A stretch of DNA of 64,000 nt from assembly GCF_016907545.1 (NCBI RefSeq), contig NZ_JAFBCD010000001.1:3224001-3288000 (forward strand), in the 5' to 3' direction. The position numbers and the translations under genes are program-made. Each line of letters begins with the position of its first letter. Position 1 is the stretch's first letter. The stretch comes from Paenarthrobacter ilicis. GTDB taxonomy: Bacteria > Actinomycetota > Actinomycetes > Actinomycetales > Micrococcaceae. The notes below the pieces were generated by a model. The model saw only the letters and a program-made list of their open reading frames with translations, was not told the DNA's origin and did no database searches. Shown here in pieces: positions 27,910 to 35,529 of this stretch.

Positions 27910-29472
27910 CTAGACGCCCATCAGCGTGTTGATGGGACCCCGGGCGAAGTAGATGATGAAGCCCGCGGTGACCACCCACATGAGCGGGTGGACTTTCCTG
28001 GCCCGCCCCGACGCCGCACTGATCACGGCGAAGGAGATGAAACCGACGCCGATCCCGTTGGCGATCGAATAGGTCAGCGGCATGGTGACGATTGTCAGGA
28101 AGGCCGGCAACGCGATGGAGAACTTGGTGAACTTGATCTCGCGGATCTGCGCCATCATCATTGCGCCCACCACCACCAGGGCTGCAGCGGCAACTTCCAG
28201 CGGAACCACCGAGGTCAGCGGCGTGAAGAACATTGATCCGAGGAACAGCAGGCCGGTGACCACCGAAGCGAGTCCGGTACGGGCGCCTTCGCCAATTCCG
28301 GCAGCAGAGTCGATGTACACCGTGTTGGAAGACCCGGACGTTGCACCGCCCACCACTGCGCCCATGCCTTCGACAATGAAGGCGGACTTCAGCTTGGGAA
28401 ACGTTCCATCCTTGTGCGTCACTCCGGCACTCTTGGCAAGGCCGGTCATGGTGCCCATGGCATCAAAGAAGTTGGTGAACACCAGCGTGAACACCAGCAT
28501 GGTTGCAGCCAGCCCGCCGATCCTGGCGAACGAGCCGAACAGATCGAACTGGCCCACCAGGCTCAGGTCCGGAACGGATACCAACTGCCCGGACAGCACT
28601 GGGGTGTTCAGGTGCCATCCGCCCGGGTTGGTGGCGCTGCCGGGACCAATCTTGAACACGGCCTCCACCACGGCGGCCAAGACTGTGGTGGCGACGATCC
28701 CGATCAGCAGGCCGCCCTGGATCTTGCGTGCCACGAGGATGCCCATGGCCAGCAGGCCCACAATGAAAACAAGGGTGGGGATGGAGGTGATGGAACCATC
28801 GTTGCCCAGCTGGACCGGTGGACCGCCCGCGGTAGGACGAACGAATCCGGAGTCCACAAAACCAATAAAGGCAATGAACAAACCGATGCCAACGGTGATG
28901 GCGGCCTTGAGTTCCTTGGGCACTGCCTTGAAGATGGCTGTCCGGGCGCCGGTGGCACCGAAGAGGACAATCAGGATGCCGTTGATGACCACCAGGCCCA
29001 TGGCTTCGGGCCACGTGACTTCCTGAATGACTGCCACGGCCAGGAAGGAGTTGATGCCCAGGCCTGCGGCCAGTCCGAAGGGAAGGTTGGCCACCAGCCC
29101 GAAGATGATGGTCATGACGCCGGCGGTCAGGCCGGTCACTGCACCTACTTGCGAGGCAGAGAGCCAGCCCCCTGCGACGTCGGTGGGTGCGTTTTCTGCG
29201 GAGAAGCCTCCCAGGATGAGCGGGTTGAGGATGACGATGTACGCCATGGTGAAGAACGTGACCAGGCCGCCGCGGAACTCGCGGGCCAACGTGGAGCCAC
29301 GTTGTGTGATTTCGAAGAACTTGTCCAGGAAGTGCGGCGGCTTCTTGCCGTTGCCGTTTGCCGCTTTCCGGTCATTTGCCGCTGTGGGCCCTGCGCTCTT
29401 GCCCCCGTTGGGGAGCAGCGCAGCCTGCTTTTCAGCTGCGGTCTGCATTTCTGCGGGATCCAGGATTGTCAT
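27910..29472 (-). CDS. AzgA/PbuG-type purine permease (NCS2 superfamily)
   Basis: Proton symporter for hypoxanthine, guanine or adenine, 520 aa with about 12-14 membrane segments. Family blocks include REFRGGLVTFFTMAYIVILNP near residue 60, the substrate-site region AAGLGINSFLAV, LVFTNFFDAMGT, and GATSGSSNTVYIDSAAGIGEG. The N-terminal 45 residues are an unusual hydrophilic extension rich in Ala, Asn and Lys. It lies 14 bp downstream of the guanine deaminase gene, so uptake and first deamination are encoded together. The same strand continues to the xdh genes. Confidence 0.93.
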   Translation of the reverse strand: MTILDPAEMQTAAEKQAALLPNGGKSAGPTAANDRKAANGNGKKPPHFLDKFFEITQRGSTLAREFRGGLVTFFTMAYIVILNPLILGGFSAENAPTDVAGGWLSASQVGAVTGLTAGVMTIIFGLVANLPFGLAAGLGINSFLAVAVIQEVTWPEAMGLVVINGILIVLFGATGARTAIFKAVPKELKAAITVGIGLFIAFIGFVDSGFVRPTAGGPPVQLGNDGSITSIPTLVFIVGLLAMGILVARKIQGGLLIGIVATTVLAAVVEAVFKIGPGSATNPGGWHLNTPVLSGQLVSVPDLSLVGQFDLFGSFARIGGLAATMLVFTLVFTNFFDAMGTMTGLAKSAGVTHKDGTFPKLKSAFIVEGMGAVVGGATSGSSNTVYIDSAAGIGEGARTGLASVVTGLLFLGSMFFTPLTSVVPLEVAAAALVVVGAMMMAQIREIKFTKFSIALPAFLTIVTMPLTYSIANGIGVGFISFAVISAASGRARKVHPLMWVVTAGFIIYFARGPINTLMGV

Positions 29473-29486
29473 GTCAGCACCGGGCC

Positions 29487-29981
29487 TTAGTAATCAATCC
29501 TGGAATCAAGCGTGTTCCATGTGGTGAACGGCTGGAGGGCCGCCGGAGCCTGGGGGTCGCCCAGTTCCAGCTTGGCTACCGGCATCAGCGCGTCCCGGTT
29601 GTCGTTCTCAAAGTATTCGTAGAAGACTGCGTCATCGAAGCCAACGGATGCGGCGTCGTGACGGTCTGCGGCAAAGAACACGCGGTCGACGCGTGCCCAG
29701 AGCGCTGAAGCCAGGCACATGGGGCACGGCTCGCAGCTGGTGTAGAGGGTTGCCCCGCTGAGATCGAAGGTTCCCAGTTCGCGGCAGGCGTTACGGATGG
29801 CCGTGACCTCTGCGTGTGCGGTGGGATCGTTGGTAGCTGTAACGCGGTTGACGCCTTCGAAGGCTCGTCCGTCCGCGGTGACAATGACGGCGCCGAAGGG
29901 GCCACCACTGTTCAGGACATTGGCTGTTGCCAGCTCAATGGAAGTGGCCAGGAATTGCTCGGCCGTGACGGTTTTACTCAT
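29487..29981 (-). CDS. guaD: Guanine deaminase, cytidine-deaminase-fold type
   Basis: Converts guanine to xanthine and ammonia. The 164-residue protein shows the zinc-deaminase signature: PTAHAEVTAIR near residue 55 (His ligand and catalytic Glu) and SCEPCPMCLAS near 83 (two Cys ligands). The C-terminal segment DAVFYEYF resembles Bacillus-type GuaD. It is followed by the AzgA permease and, further on, xanthine dehydrogenase, giving guanine to xanthine to urate in gene order. Other nucleobase deaminases share the fold, but context favours guanine. Confidence 0.9.
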   Translation of the reverse strand: MSKTVTAEQFLATSIELATANVLNSGGPFGAVIVTADGRAFEGVNRVTATNDPTAHAEVTAIRNACRELGTFDLSGATLYTSCEPCPMCLASALWARVDRVFFAADRHDAASVGFDDAVFYEYFENDNRDALMPVAKLELGDPQAPAALQPFTTWNTLDSRIDY

Positions 29982-30392
29982 GTTGCGACTTCCTTAGTGC
30001 TGAGGAAGCCAGGTGACCTGTTTGGGGGCGCTACAGAGAGGAGCTCCAGTTAGCTTGGTTACCAGGCTTCAGCATGTGCGATGAAGGTTAAGTTGCGCCT
30101 GGTAGATAGCTTCCCCGGGTCCGGGTGCCCGCCTTTGGCAGTTAGAGCGTAGCACCACGTTTGTGAGCCGCGCCATAGTTTTTTGAAAACTTAATTTCGT
30201 GATGTGAAATTACTTCGTCAGCGGTGGCGCCGCCAAATATGACCGCCGGCCGCGCCCCGGCGTTGACTGCCGCCGTCGCCCATTTTACGCTGTGTGGGAC
30301 CGGCGTCACTCTGCGCGACCCGGTTCCTGGATCAGCAGACAGGACCTCACTGAGCTGGAACGCCTACACGCCGACCAGACAAGGAACCTGTC
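29982..30392. promoter_or_regulatory. Divergent control region of guaD and 8-oxoguanine deaminase
   Basis: This gap of about 410 bp holds no credible gene. Near its middle is AATTTC-N7-GAAATT (30193-30211), enclosing TTTCGTGATGTGAAA (30195-30209), which matches the window's IclR-type box at 12 of 15 positions. GTTTT-TT-GAAAAC lies just before it. The segment is the only AT-rich part and probably contains both promoters. No purine riboswitch fold was recognised. Confidence 0.5.
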
Positions 30393-31739
30393 ATGACCCC
30401 CCTTTGGATCAAGAACCCGCTGGGTATCTTCACCGCAAATGACCACGACGCCGGCGGCGGACTGGTGGTCTCAGACGCTGGCACCATCATTGAGCTGGTG
30501 CCTTCGGGCCGGCAGCCGTCCACTCCCTGCACCGTCTTCGATGCCTCCGCCCACGTGGTGCTGCCCGGGCTCATCAACACGCACCACCACTTCTACCAAA
30601 CCCTCACCCGCGCCTGGGGTCCCGTGGCCAACGCTCCCCTGTTCCCCTGGTTGCAGAACCTCTACCCCGTCTGGGCCCGGCTTACCCCGCGCAGCCTTGA
30701 ACTTGCTGTCCAGGTGGCTCTGGCCGAGCTCCTCCTGTCCGGCTGCACCACCGCCGCGGACCACCATTACCTCTTCCCCGACGGCATGGAAGACGCGATC
30801 GACATTGAGGTGGCCGCAGTCCGGTCCATGGGGATGCGGGCCACTTTGACCCGCGGGTCCATGACCCTGGGAGAGGACGACGGCGGGCTGCCGCCCCGGA
30901 CCACGGTCCAGTCACCTGAGGCGATCCTTGCGGACAGCGAACGGCTGATTCGCAAGTATCACGAAACCGGTGATGGCGCTGTTGTGCAGATCGCCCTTGC
31001 CCCGTGTTCACCCTTCTCGGTGACCAAGGAAATCATGGCCGAATCAGCGGCCATGGCGGAGCGGTTCGACGTCCGGCTGCACACCCACTTGGCCGAGACA
31101 ATCGACGAGGAAGACTTCTGCATGTCCATGTTCGGGCTACGGACAGTGGACTACCTGGAATCCGTGGGCTGGTTGGGTTCACGTACCTGGCTTGGACACG
31201 GCATCCACTTCAATGACGAGGAAATCGCGCGGCTGGGAGCTGCAGGAACAGCGGTGGCCCACTGCCCGACGTCGAACATGCGCCTGGCCTCCGGGACTGC
31301 GCGGGTGCTGGAACTCGAGGCCGCGGGCGTTCCCGTGGGGCTGGGAGTGGACGGATCTGCGTCCAATGACGCGTCCAACATGATCCTTGAAGCCCGCCAG
31401 GCCCTGTACTTGCAGCGCTTGCGGTATGGCGCATCCGTGCCCGTGGAACGTGCACTGGGGTGGGCCACACGTGGGTCGGCTGCGGTTCTTGGCCGGTCCG
31501 ATATTGGCCAGCTGGCTCCCGGCCTGCAGGCGGACCTGGCGCTGTTCAAGCCGGACGAGCTCCGGTTCTCCGGCAGCCACGACCCCGTGGCAGCGTTGTT
31601 GCTCTGCGGGGCCGACCGTGCCGACCGGGTGATGGTGGGCGGTGTTTGGCGGGTTGTTGATGGCGCGATTCCCGGGCTGGACGTTGCGGGGCTCATCGCC
31701 GAGCACTCCGCAGCGGCACGGAAGCTGGTGAACGGGTAG
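30393..31739 (+). CDS. 8-oxoguanine deaminase (amidohydrolase superfamily)
   Basis: Deaminates 8-oxoguanine to urate, giving uricase a second source of substrate. Metal ligands are recognisable: HxH in NTHHHFYQTLTRA near residue 67, H in LHTHLAET near 231, H in LGHGIHFND near 270, and the catalytic Asp in GLGVDGSASND near 317. The HHHFYQTLTRA stretch is characteristic of the 8-oxoguanine deaminase subgroup rather than classical GuaD or atrazine chlorohydrolases. The 448 aa length is normal. ATG 30393 follows ACAAGGAAC. It is divergent from guaD and ends next to a copy of the 79-bp repeat. Confidence 0.86.
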   Translation: MTPLWIKNPLGIFTANDHDAGGGLVVSDAGTIIELVPSGRQPSTPCTVFDASAHVVLPGLINTHHHFYQTLTRAWGPVANAPLFPWLQNLYPVWARLTPRSLELAVQVALAELLLSGCTTAADHHYLFPDGMEDAIDIEVAAVRSMGMRATLTRGSMTLGEDDGGLPPRTTVQSPEAILADSERLIRKYHETGDGAVVQIALAPCSPFSVTKEIMAESAAMAERFDVRLHTHLAETIDEEDFCMSMFGLRTVDYLESVGWLGSRTWLGHGIHFNDEEIARLGAAGTAVAHCPTSNMRLASGTARVLELEAAGVPVGLGVDGSASNDASNMILEARQALYLQRLRYGASVPVERALGWATRGSAAVLGRSDIGQLAPGLQADLALFKPDELRFSGSHDPVAALLLCGADRADRVMVGGVWRVVDGAIPGLDVAGLIAEHSAAARKLVNG

Positions 31740-31755
31740 CTTTTGGCCGCTGGCT

Positions 31756-31834
31756 GCGCGAAATCGCCGGAACGCTGCCACTTCGCAGGGAACGTTCCGG
31801 CGATTTCGCACTCTTCCGGCGATTTCGAGCGCCT
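31756..31834. repeat. Dispersed inverted-repeat element, copy A
   Basis: The stem GAAATCGCCGGAACG pairs with CGTTCCGGCGATTTC across a GCTGCCACTTCGC-type loop, and the right arm CTTCCGGCGATTTC is repeated once more. The copy fills the space between the convergent 8-oxoguanine deaminase and lipoprotein genes and could act as their shared terminator. Copies B and C are at 33.7 and 43.3 kb. Confidence 0.8.
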
Positions 31835-33383
31835 AGATGGTGACCTTATATACGTGGTGCGTGTATTCGTTGGCGAAAGAATCCGTGAACTTACCGTTCT
31901 GGACGGCGATGGTCCGGTTCTCGCCCACAACCTCCACTTGCGTGCCCGTGATCCCGGCAGGAAGGGCGAAGGTCTTGGAGCCGGTCGCGCCGCCTATACC
32001 GATGCCGGCGAAAAGGTACGCACTCCCATCCTTTGCCTTCAACATGGTGTCCGTACCCGCCGCGCCTGCGTTCCATACGTAGCTCTGGGTGTTGAGGACA
32101 GGTGCCAGCGCTTGGATGCCGGCGAGGGCCGCCTTGATCTTTGCCTTGCGATCAGCCGGGGCTTGGACCAGGGAATACGTCCCGAATCCTGACTGGCCGT
32201 TGTTGTTGTGCTGGAAGATACTGATGCCGCGGGCCTCATGGAGGATGCCGGACCACATGGCGCCCTCCATCTGCTCGGGCGTGATGGTCCGGTCATTCAA
32301 GGCGTTCAGGAACGGCTTGGCCGACTCCACGAAAATCCAGTTCGGATGGACGCCTGGGGGTGTTTGGAATGACCGCATCTGATCCAATTGCCAGCCGTAA
32401 GCCGCCGATGTGGCAGTTGACGCGCCCTGCGGCCATGATGGGGTGCGGTTCAACTCATCCTGCAGGTCGGCGCGGGCATACATGTAGTTGTCCACGGACG
32501 CGGCGTCCACCGCGGACATGAAATCATCCATCAATCCCGGAGCCCAGTATGTTCCCAGGATGCCCTTGGAGTAGTTGGCGAACGCAAACCTGCCATCGTT
32601 GAACCCGCGGATCTGGGCCACCTTATCCCTCATCTGCTGAAGGTTCTGTGCATAGGTTGCGCCATCGCAGCCCAGCCCCAGCATGTCGCACTCATCATAG
32701 GTATCCCAACCCACTACTCCCGGATTGGTGCCCACTTCGGCGCGCGACCATTCGGTCCCTGCGATCACCAGCATTCCGGTGTCCGTAATTGATGCCATGG
32801 AAGAGCCATCATGCTCGGCGTTCTGGTAGACGTTGACGCCGATGTCCTTCAATTGGGCGGCATGCTCAGGTTTGCCGTAGTAGACGCTGATGGGGAACAG
32901 ATTCGAGTTGTTGAGCTTCGCGGCGCCCGGGAACTTGGCCCAGTACGCGGGCCCGCCGTCCCAAGGGATCCGGGCAAGGTTGGCCAGGGCGCCCGTGCCC
33001 TGTGTTGGCGTGGGGGTCGGGGTCGGTGTGGGGGTCGGCGTCGGGGTTGGCGAGGCCGTGGCGGTGGGTGTGGGCGTTGGGGTTGCAGTCGTCGCACTCG
33101 GCGTCGGCGTCGGACTGGACGAGGCCGTCGTCGTCGGCGTTGGACTGGACGTGGCCGTCGGCGTCGGACTGGACGAGGTCGTCGTCGTCGGTGTGGGTGT
33201 TGGCGAGGCCGTGGCGCTGGGCGTCACGGTTTCGGTCGGGTCCGGCGTCGGCTCGGCGGTGAGCGCCGGCTCGGAAGTGGATGTGGCAGTGGGACTTCCT
33301 GTGGGCGGTGGCGTGCCGGGCTCCGTACATCCGGTCAGAGCTATTGCTATGACGGCGATAAACAGTGAGACCTTGAGTTTCAT
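31833..33383 (-). CDS. Secreted lipoprotein with Thr/Pro linker and TIM-barrel-like domain of unknown activity
   Basis: A 516-residue exported protein. The lipobox IALTGC puts the lipidated Cys near residue 19. Residues about 20-130 are a low-complexity linker of Thr, Pro, Ser and Ala, typical of cell-wall-spanning or glycosylated spacers. The C-terminal 380 residues begin NLARIPWDGGPAYWAKFPGA and include FPISVYYGKPEH, VIAGTEWSR and HPNWIFVESAKPF, with EARGISIFQHNN near the end. The pattern looks like a glycoside-hydrolase-type (beta/alpha)8 barrel, but no family can be named and catalytic acids are not assigned. It has no visible link to purine use despite lying in the middle of that cluster. 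Confidence 0.8.
   Translation of the reverse strand: MKLKVSLFIAVIAIALTGCTEPGTPPPTGSPTATSTSEPALTAEPTPDPTETVTPSATASPTPTPTTTTSSSPTPTATSSPTPTTTASSSPTPTPSATTATPTPTPTATASPTPTPTPTPTPTPTPTQGTGALANLARIPWDGGPAYWAKFPGAAKLNNSNLFPISVYYGKPEHAAQLKDIGVNVYQNAEHDGSSMASITDTGMLVIAGTEWSRAEVGTNPGVVGWDTYDECDMLGLGCDGATYAQNLQQMRDKVAQIRGFNDGRFAFANYSKGILGTYWAPGLMDDFMSAVDAASVDNYMYARADLQDELNRTPSWPQGASTATSAAYGWQLDQMRSFQTPPGVHPNWIFVESAKPFLNALNDRTITPEQMEGAMWSGILHEARGISIFQHNNNGQSGFGTYSLVQAPADRKAKIKAALAGIQALAPVLNTQSYVWNAGAAGTDTMLKAKDGSAYLFAGIGIGGATGSKTFALPAGITGTQVEVVGENRTIAVQNGKFTDSFANEYTHHVYKVTI
32998..33290 (-). repeat. Low-complexity Thr/Pro repeat encoding the lipoprotein linker
   Basis: Imperfect tandem hexamers (GGGGTC, GGCGTC, GGTGTG on the plus strand) encode TPTPTP and SSPTPT runs. 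The plus strand carries several runs of four to five G. Length is likely to vary between strains through slippage. Confidence 0.85.
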
Positions 33384-33708
33384 GGCGGTATTCCTTTGGG
33401 GTAGCAGCCAAGAGGGGCTGCTGCGTTACCGGCTCCCCAACCGGTTCTCTGTTGCCTGCAAGGCAGGACATATCGGCCGGGATTACTGCCCGGCATTACC
33501 CGATGACGAGCGTCGACACCGCTCGACCTGCTGCGGTGTGACACGTTCGGACAGTGCATCCGGCGCCATCGAGCCAGCAAGTACAACCCCTTTATATAGG
33601 GCTGCTGCGCCAGGTTGGAACACAACCTCGGCCGCCACCCCAGCATACGTGACCCACGCCACAGTGCCCCAGAATGTGACGAGCCCGATTCCGAGTAAAT
33701 GAACCCCT

Positions 33709-33788
33709 GCGCACGCGAAATCGTGGGAACGCGCCCACTTCGCAAGGAACCTTCCGGCGCTTTGGCGGGCTTCCGGCGATCTCAGACC
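33709..33788. repeat. Dispersed inverted-repeat element, copy B (degenerate)
   Basis: The order of blocks matches copy A: GCGAAATCGTGGGAACG, then CCCACTTCGCAAGGAACC, then TTCCGGCGCTTTGGCGGG, then CTTCCGGCGATCTC. Several substitutions weaken the stem. It lies next to the terminator of the 58-aa gene. Confidence 0.75.
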
Positions 33789-33804
33789 GGCACGACAACG
33801 CGCA

Positions 33805-33843
33805 CAAAAAAGCGGGCGACACCTCCCCAGGTATCGCCCGCTT
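33805..33843 (-). terminator. Terminator of the 58-aa protein gene
   Basis: The stem AAGCGGGCGA (33810-33819) with TCGCCCGCTT (33834-33843) is extended inward by ACCT/AGGT. On the minus strand a run of six T residues follows. It lies 45 bp past the stop at 33889. Confidence 0.85.
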
Positions 33844-33888
33844 CCTTGGCTCTGTTGCGCAGAGTCCGCGCCCCTGTGATGCAGGGTC

Positions 33889-34065
33889 TCAGGGGCGCTG
33901 CCGGCCGAAGACAGGGAGCGCGCGCAGCCAGCGGGAGAATCCGCTCGCTTTGCGGTCACAGTCGGCCGGAATGTAGAAGTCCGGATCCGTTGCACCGAAA
34001 GGCAGGTACAGCTCCTGGCCCGGCGCCGGGAATTCCACGACGCTGTTCGTATCCTTCGAGTCCAT
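33889..34065 (-). CDS. Small hypothetical protein, 58 aa
   Basis: A short, soluble, acidic-to-neutral protein beginning MDSKDTNSVVEF and ending in an arginine- and proline-rich tail (WLRALPVFGRQRP). No family is recognised. Support for a real gene is good: AGAGGAGGAAC lies just before the ATG at 34063-34065, a strong terminator follows the stop, and the promoter region carries palindromes (34094-34110 and a weak IclR-type box at 34116-34130). A longer frame to 34239 would run through those promoter elements and is not preferred. It lies between the lipoprotein and the divergent uricase gene. Small proteins of this kind can be regulators or membrane-complex accessories, but nothing in the sequence decides this. 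Confidence 0.65.
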   Translation of the reverse strand: MDSKDTNSVVEFPAPGQELYLPFGATDPDFYIPADCDRKASGFSRWLRALPVFGRQRP

Positions 34066-34316
34066 CTGTTCCTCCTCTTTCTCATGCACACAGTTTCCGC
34101 TCTTCGGAAAACTATTATTGTTATGTGGAAAGTGTAGGCAGCCGTCAAACCAGCCGTCAAGACCCCCGCGGAGGCCGGCGGAGTTGCCCCGGTCACATTT
34201 GGATGCTTCATAACGATCCCCGGGAACCCATATACACAAGCTGAAATCATGCGCTACTCTCGAATGAGTTCGTGGCGCAGGTCACGTAACCTGGGAGCAG
34301 CAGGCAGGGTCGTAAT

Positions 34317-34348
34317 GAGCTGGCATCAATGGATGTCGGCTCTTTTTT
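34317..34348 (+). terminator. Intrinsic terminator upstream of uricase (attenuator or end of a small RNA)
   Basis: An 11-bp stem, GAGCTGGCATC (34317-34327) with GATGTCGGCTC (34332-34342), has two G-T pairs and an AATG loop; six T residues follow. No plus-strand gene precedes it for 2.5 kb, so it either ends a small transcript or attenuates a long uricase leader. Confidence 0.7.
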
Positions 34349-34401
34349 GTTGGGTCGACTCCACCAGAAACGCGGTGGAAACACGCGCTTAATTTCATTG
34401 A

Positions 34402-34417
34402 TGGAACCTAGGTTCCA
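34402..34417. promoter_or_regulatory. Perfect 16-bp palindrome upstream of uricase
   Basis: TGGAACCTAGGTTCCA lies 18-24 bp before the possible start codons. Its TGGAA/TTCCA arms are oriented as in E. coli AllR/IclR operators and opposite to the other boxes in this window, so it may be read by the same or another regulator. Confidence 0.55.
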
Positions 34418-34435
34418 CCTCACAGAAGTTGGGAT

Positions 34436-35350
34436 ATGACCATGAGCAACAACATCGTCCTCGGCGAAAACCAGTACGGCAAAGCAGAAGTACGCGTCGT
34501 CAAAGTCACCCGGGATACGGACCGTCACCACATCGAAGACCTGAACGTCACTTCGCAGCTGCGTGGCGATTTCCAGGCCGCACACCTCCAGGGCGACAAC
34601 GGGCACGTAGTTGCCACGGACACCCAGAAGAACACCGTCTACGCGTTTGCACGTGAAGGCGTAGGCTCTCCCGAGTCCTTCCTCCTTCGCCTCGCCGACC
34701 ACTTCACAGGTGGATTCGACTGGGTTACGGGCGGCCGCTGGGAAGCCGAAGCCTACAGCTGGGACCGCATCCAGGCCCATGGCTCGGAGCACAACCACAG
34801 CTTCGTGCGCAACGGACAAGAGGTGCGCACCGCCGTCGTCGTCCGCGATGGCGCAACCACCCATGTTGTCTCCGGCCTCAAGGACCTGACCGTCCTGAAG
34901 ACCACCGAGTCCGGCTTCGTGGGCTTCCCGCGGGACCAGTACACCACCTTGCAGGAAACCACGGACCGCATCCTGGCCACCGACGTTTCCGCCCGCTGGC
35001 GCTACAACACCAACCTGGACGTCGCATCCACCGACTTCAACAAGAGCTACGAGGACATCAAGGCGCTCCTGCTGGAAGGCTTCACCGAGAACTACTCCCA
35101 CGCCCTGCAGCAGACGCTGTTCGACATGGGCAAGAAGGTCCTCGAAGCACACAGCGAAGTGGATGAAATCAAGTTCTCCATGCCCAACAAGCACCACTTC
35201 CTGGTTGACCTCAGCCCGTTCGGCCTGGACAACCCCAATGAGGTCTTCTACGCCGCGGACCGCCCGTACGGCCTCATCGAAGCAACGGTTCAGCGTGACA
35301 ACACCACGGCTGCACCTGTTGCGTGGAGCGGCATCGCCGGCTTCTGCTAA
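34436..35350 (+). CDS. Urate oxidase (uricase), cofactor-free
   Basis: Oxidises urate with O2 to 5-hydroxyisourate and H2O2. The two tunnelling-fold repeats are visible, with near identity to the Arthrobacter globiformis enzyme in blocks such as VVATDTQKNTVYAFAR (the Thr-Asp urate/oxygen site), FPRDQYTTLQETTDRILAT, NKHHFLVDL and NEVFYAADRPYGLIEAT, and a C-terminal GFC. Length 304 aa from ATG 34436, or 302 from ATG 34442, which is better spaced from AGAAGTTGGG. No export signal. The 5-hydroxyisourate hydrolase and OHCU decarboxylase that normally follow are not in the window. An NCS2 permease follows, probably bringing in urate or xanthine. Confidence 0.97.
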   Translation: MTMSNNIVLGENQYGKAEVRVVKVTRDTDRHHIEDLNVTSQLRGDFQAAHLQGDNGHVVATDTQKNTVYAFAREGVGSPESFLLRLADHFTGGFDWVTGGRWEAEAYSWDRIQAHGSEHNHSFVRNGQEVRTAVVVRDGATTHVVSGLKDLTVLKTTESGFVGFPRDQYTTLQETTDRILATDVSARWRYNTNLDVASTDFNKSYEDIKALLLEGFTENYSHALQQTLFDMGKKVLEAHSEVDEIKFSMPNKHHFLVDLSPFGLDNPNEVFYAADRPYGLIEATVQRDNTTAAPVAWSGIAGFC

Positions 35351-35376
35351 ACAACCGGCGCAAGCCGACCCGGAGT

Positions 35377-35431
35377 TTGTGCGCAGGCACTGCCCTCAAG
35401 GGCCCCCTTGAGCGGCAGCGCCTGTGCACAA
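35377..35431 (+). terminator. Long hairpin after uricase
   Basis: TTGTGCGCAGGC (35377-35388) pairs with GCCTGTGCACAA (35420-35431). Inside it TGCC/GGCA and CTCAAGG/CCTTGAG extend the stem to a CC loop. No T-tract follows, so it may protect or partly terminate the uricase transcript before the permease gene. Confidence 0.6.
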
Positions 35432-35465
35432 GCCCGACCCCAAAAACCCAATAACCCCGGATTTT

Positions 35466-35529
35466 GTTAGCCAGACACAGTTAGCCAGACGAAGACGTCT
35501 GCCATGAACCCAGAAAGTCTGCCATGAAC
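35466..35529 (+). repeat. Two tandem duplications creating a coupled seven-codon leader ORF
   Basis: GTTAGCCAGAC occurs at 35466-35476 and 35480-35490; GTCTGCCATGAAC occurs at 35497-35509 and 35517-35529. The second duplication doubles the start region: the first copy opens a mini-ORF (MNPESLP, 35504-35527) whose TGA overlaps the ATG of the permease as ATGA. Confidence 0.8.

Larger units (their letters stand above)
33384..33888. other. About 500 bp without an assigned gene, containing repeat copy B and a terminator
   Basis: On the minus strand a frame ending at 33483 encodes a hydrophobic stretch (LLGIGLVTFWGTVAWVTYAG), but it has no start with a ribosome site before it runs into repeat copy B, so it is treated as a possible fragment. 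A GCCGGG hairpin occurs near 33475-33496. No tRNA-like fold was found. Confidence 0.4.
34066..34435. promoter_or_regulatory. Control region between the 58-aa gene and uricase
   Basis: From left to right it holds TTTCC-N7-GGAAA (34094-34110) and a weak IclR-type match TATTGTTATGTGGAA (34116-34130). Further right come a CAGGT/ACCTG hairpin (34278-34293), a plus-strand terminator (34317-34348) and the perfect palindrome TGGAACCTAGGTTCCA (34402-34417). A 47-codon frame, ATG 34248 to TAA, spans the terminator; it has no good ribosome site. Confidence 0.5.

Noticed and set aside
27824..27913. 29-codon plus-strand frame beginning MRMGFNGPPIEVPDD
   Set aside because: It reads like a natural peptide, but lies antisense in the azgA-xdhC gap, has no ribosome site at proper spacing and ends inside azgA. 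Evidence is insufficient for a gene.
29982..30392. Purine riboswitch ahead of guaD-azgA
   Set aside because: No three-way junction with the conserved purine-riboswitch loops could be drawn; the region is better explained by operator palindromes.
32998..33290. G-quadruplex regulatory element in the G-rich linker repeat
   Set aside because: Runs of four to five G exist, but loops are at or beyond the usual limit, and the coding need for Thr/Pro codons explains the composition.
33483..33708. Minus-strand frame encoding a hydrophobic stretch (VTFWGTVAWVTYAG)
   Set aside because: There is no start codon with a ribosome site before the frame enters repeat copy B. It may be a decayed fragment but cannot be called a gene.
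34260..34310. Possible SRP (4.5S) RNA because of CAGGT...GGGAGCAGCAGG
   Set aside because: The apical GNRA loop and symmetric internal loop of SRP RNA are absent; the resemblance is limited to the GGGAGCAGC string.
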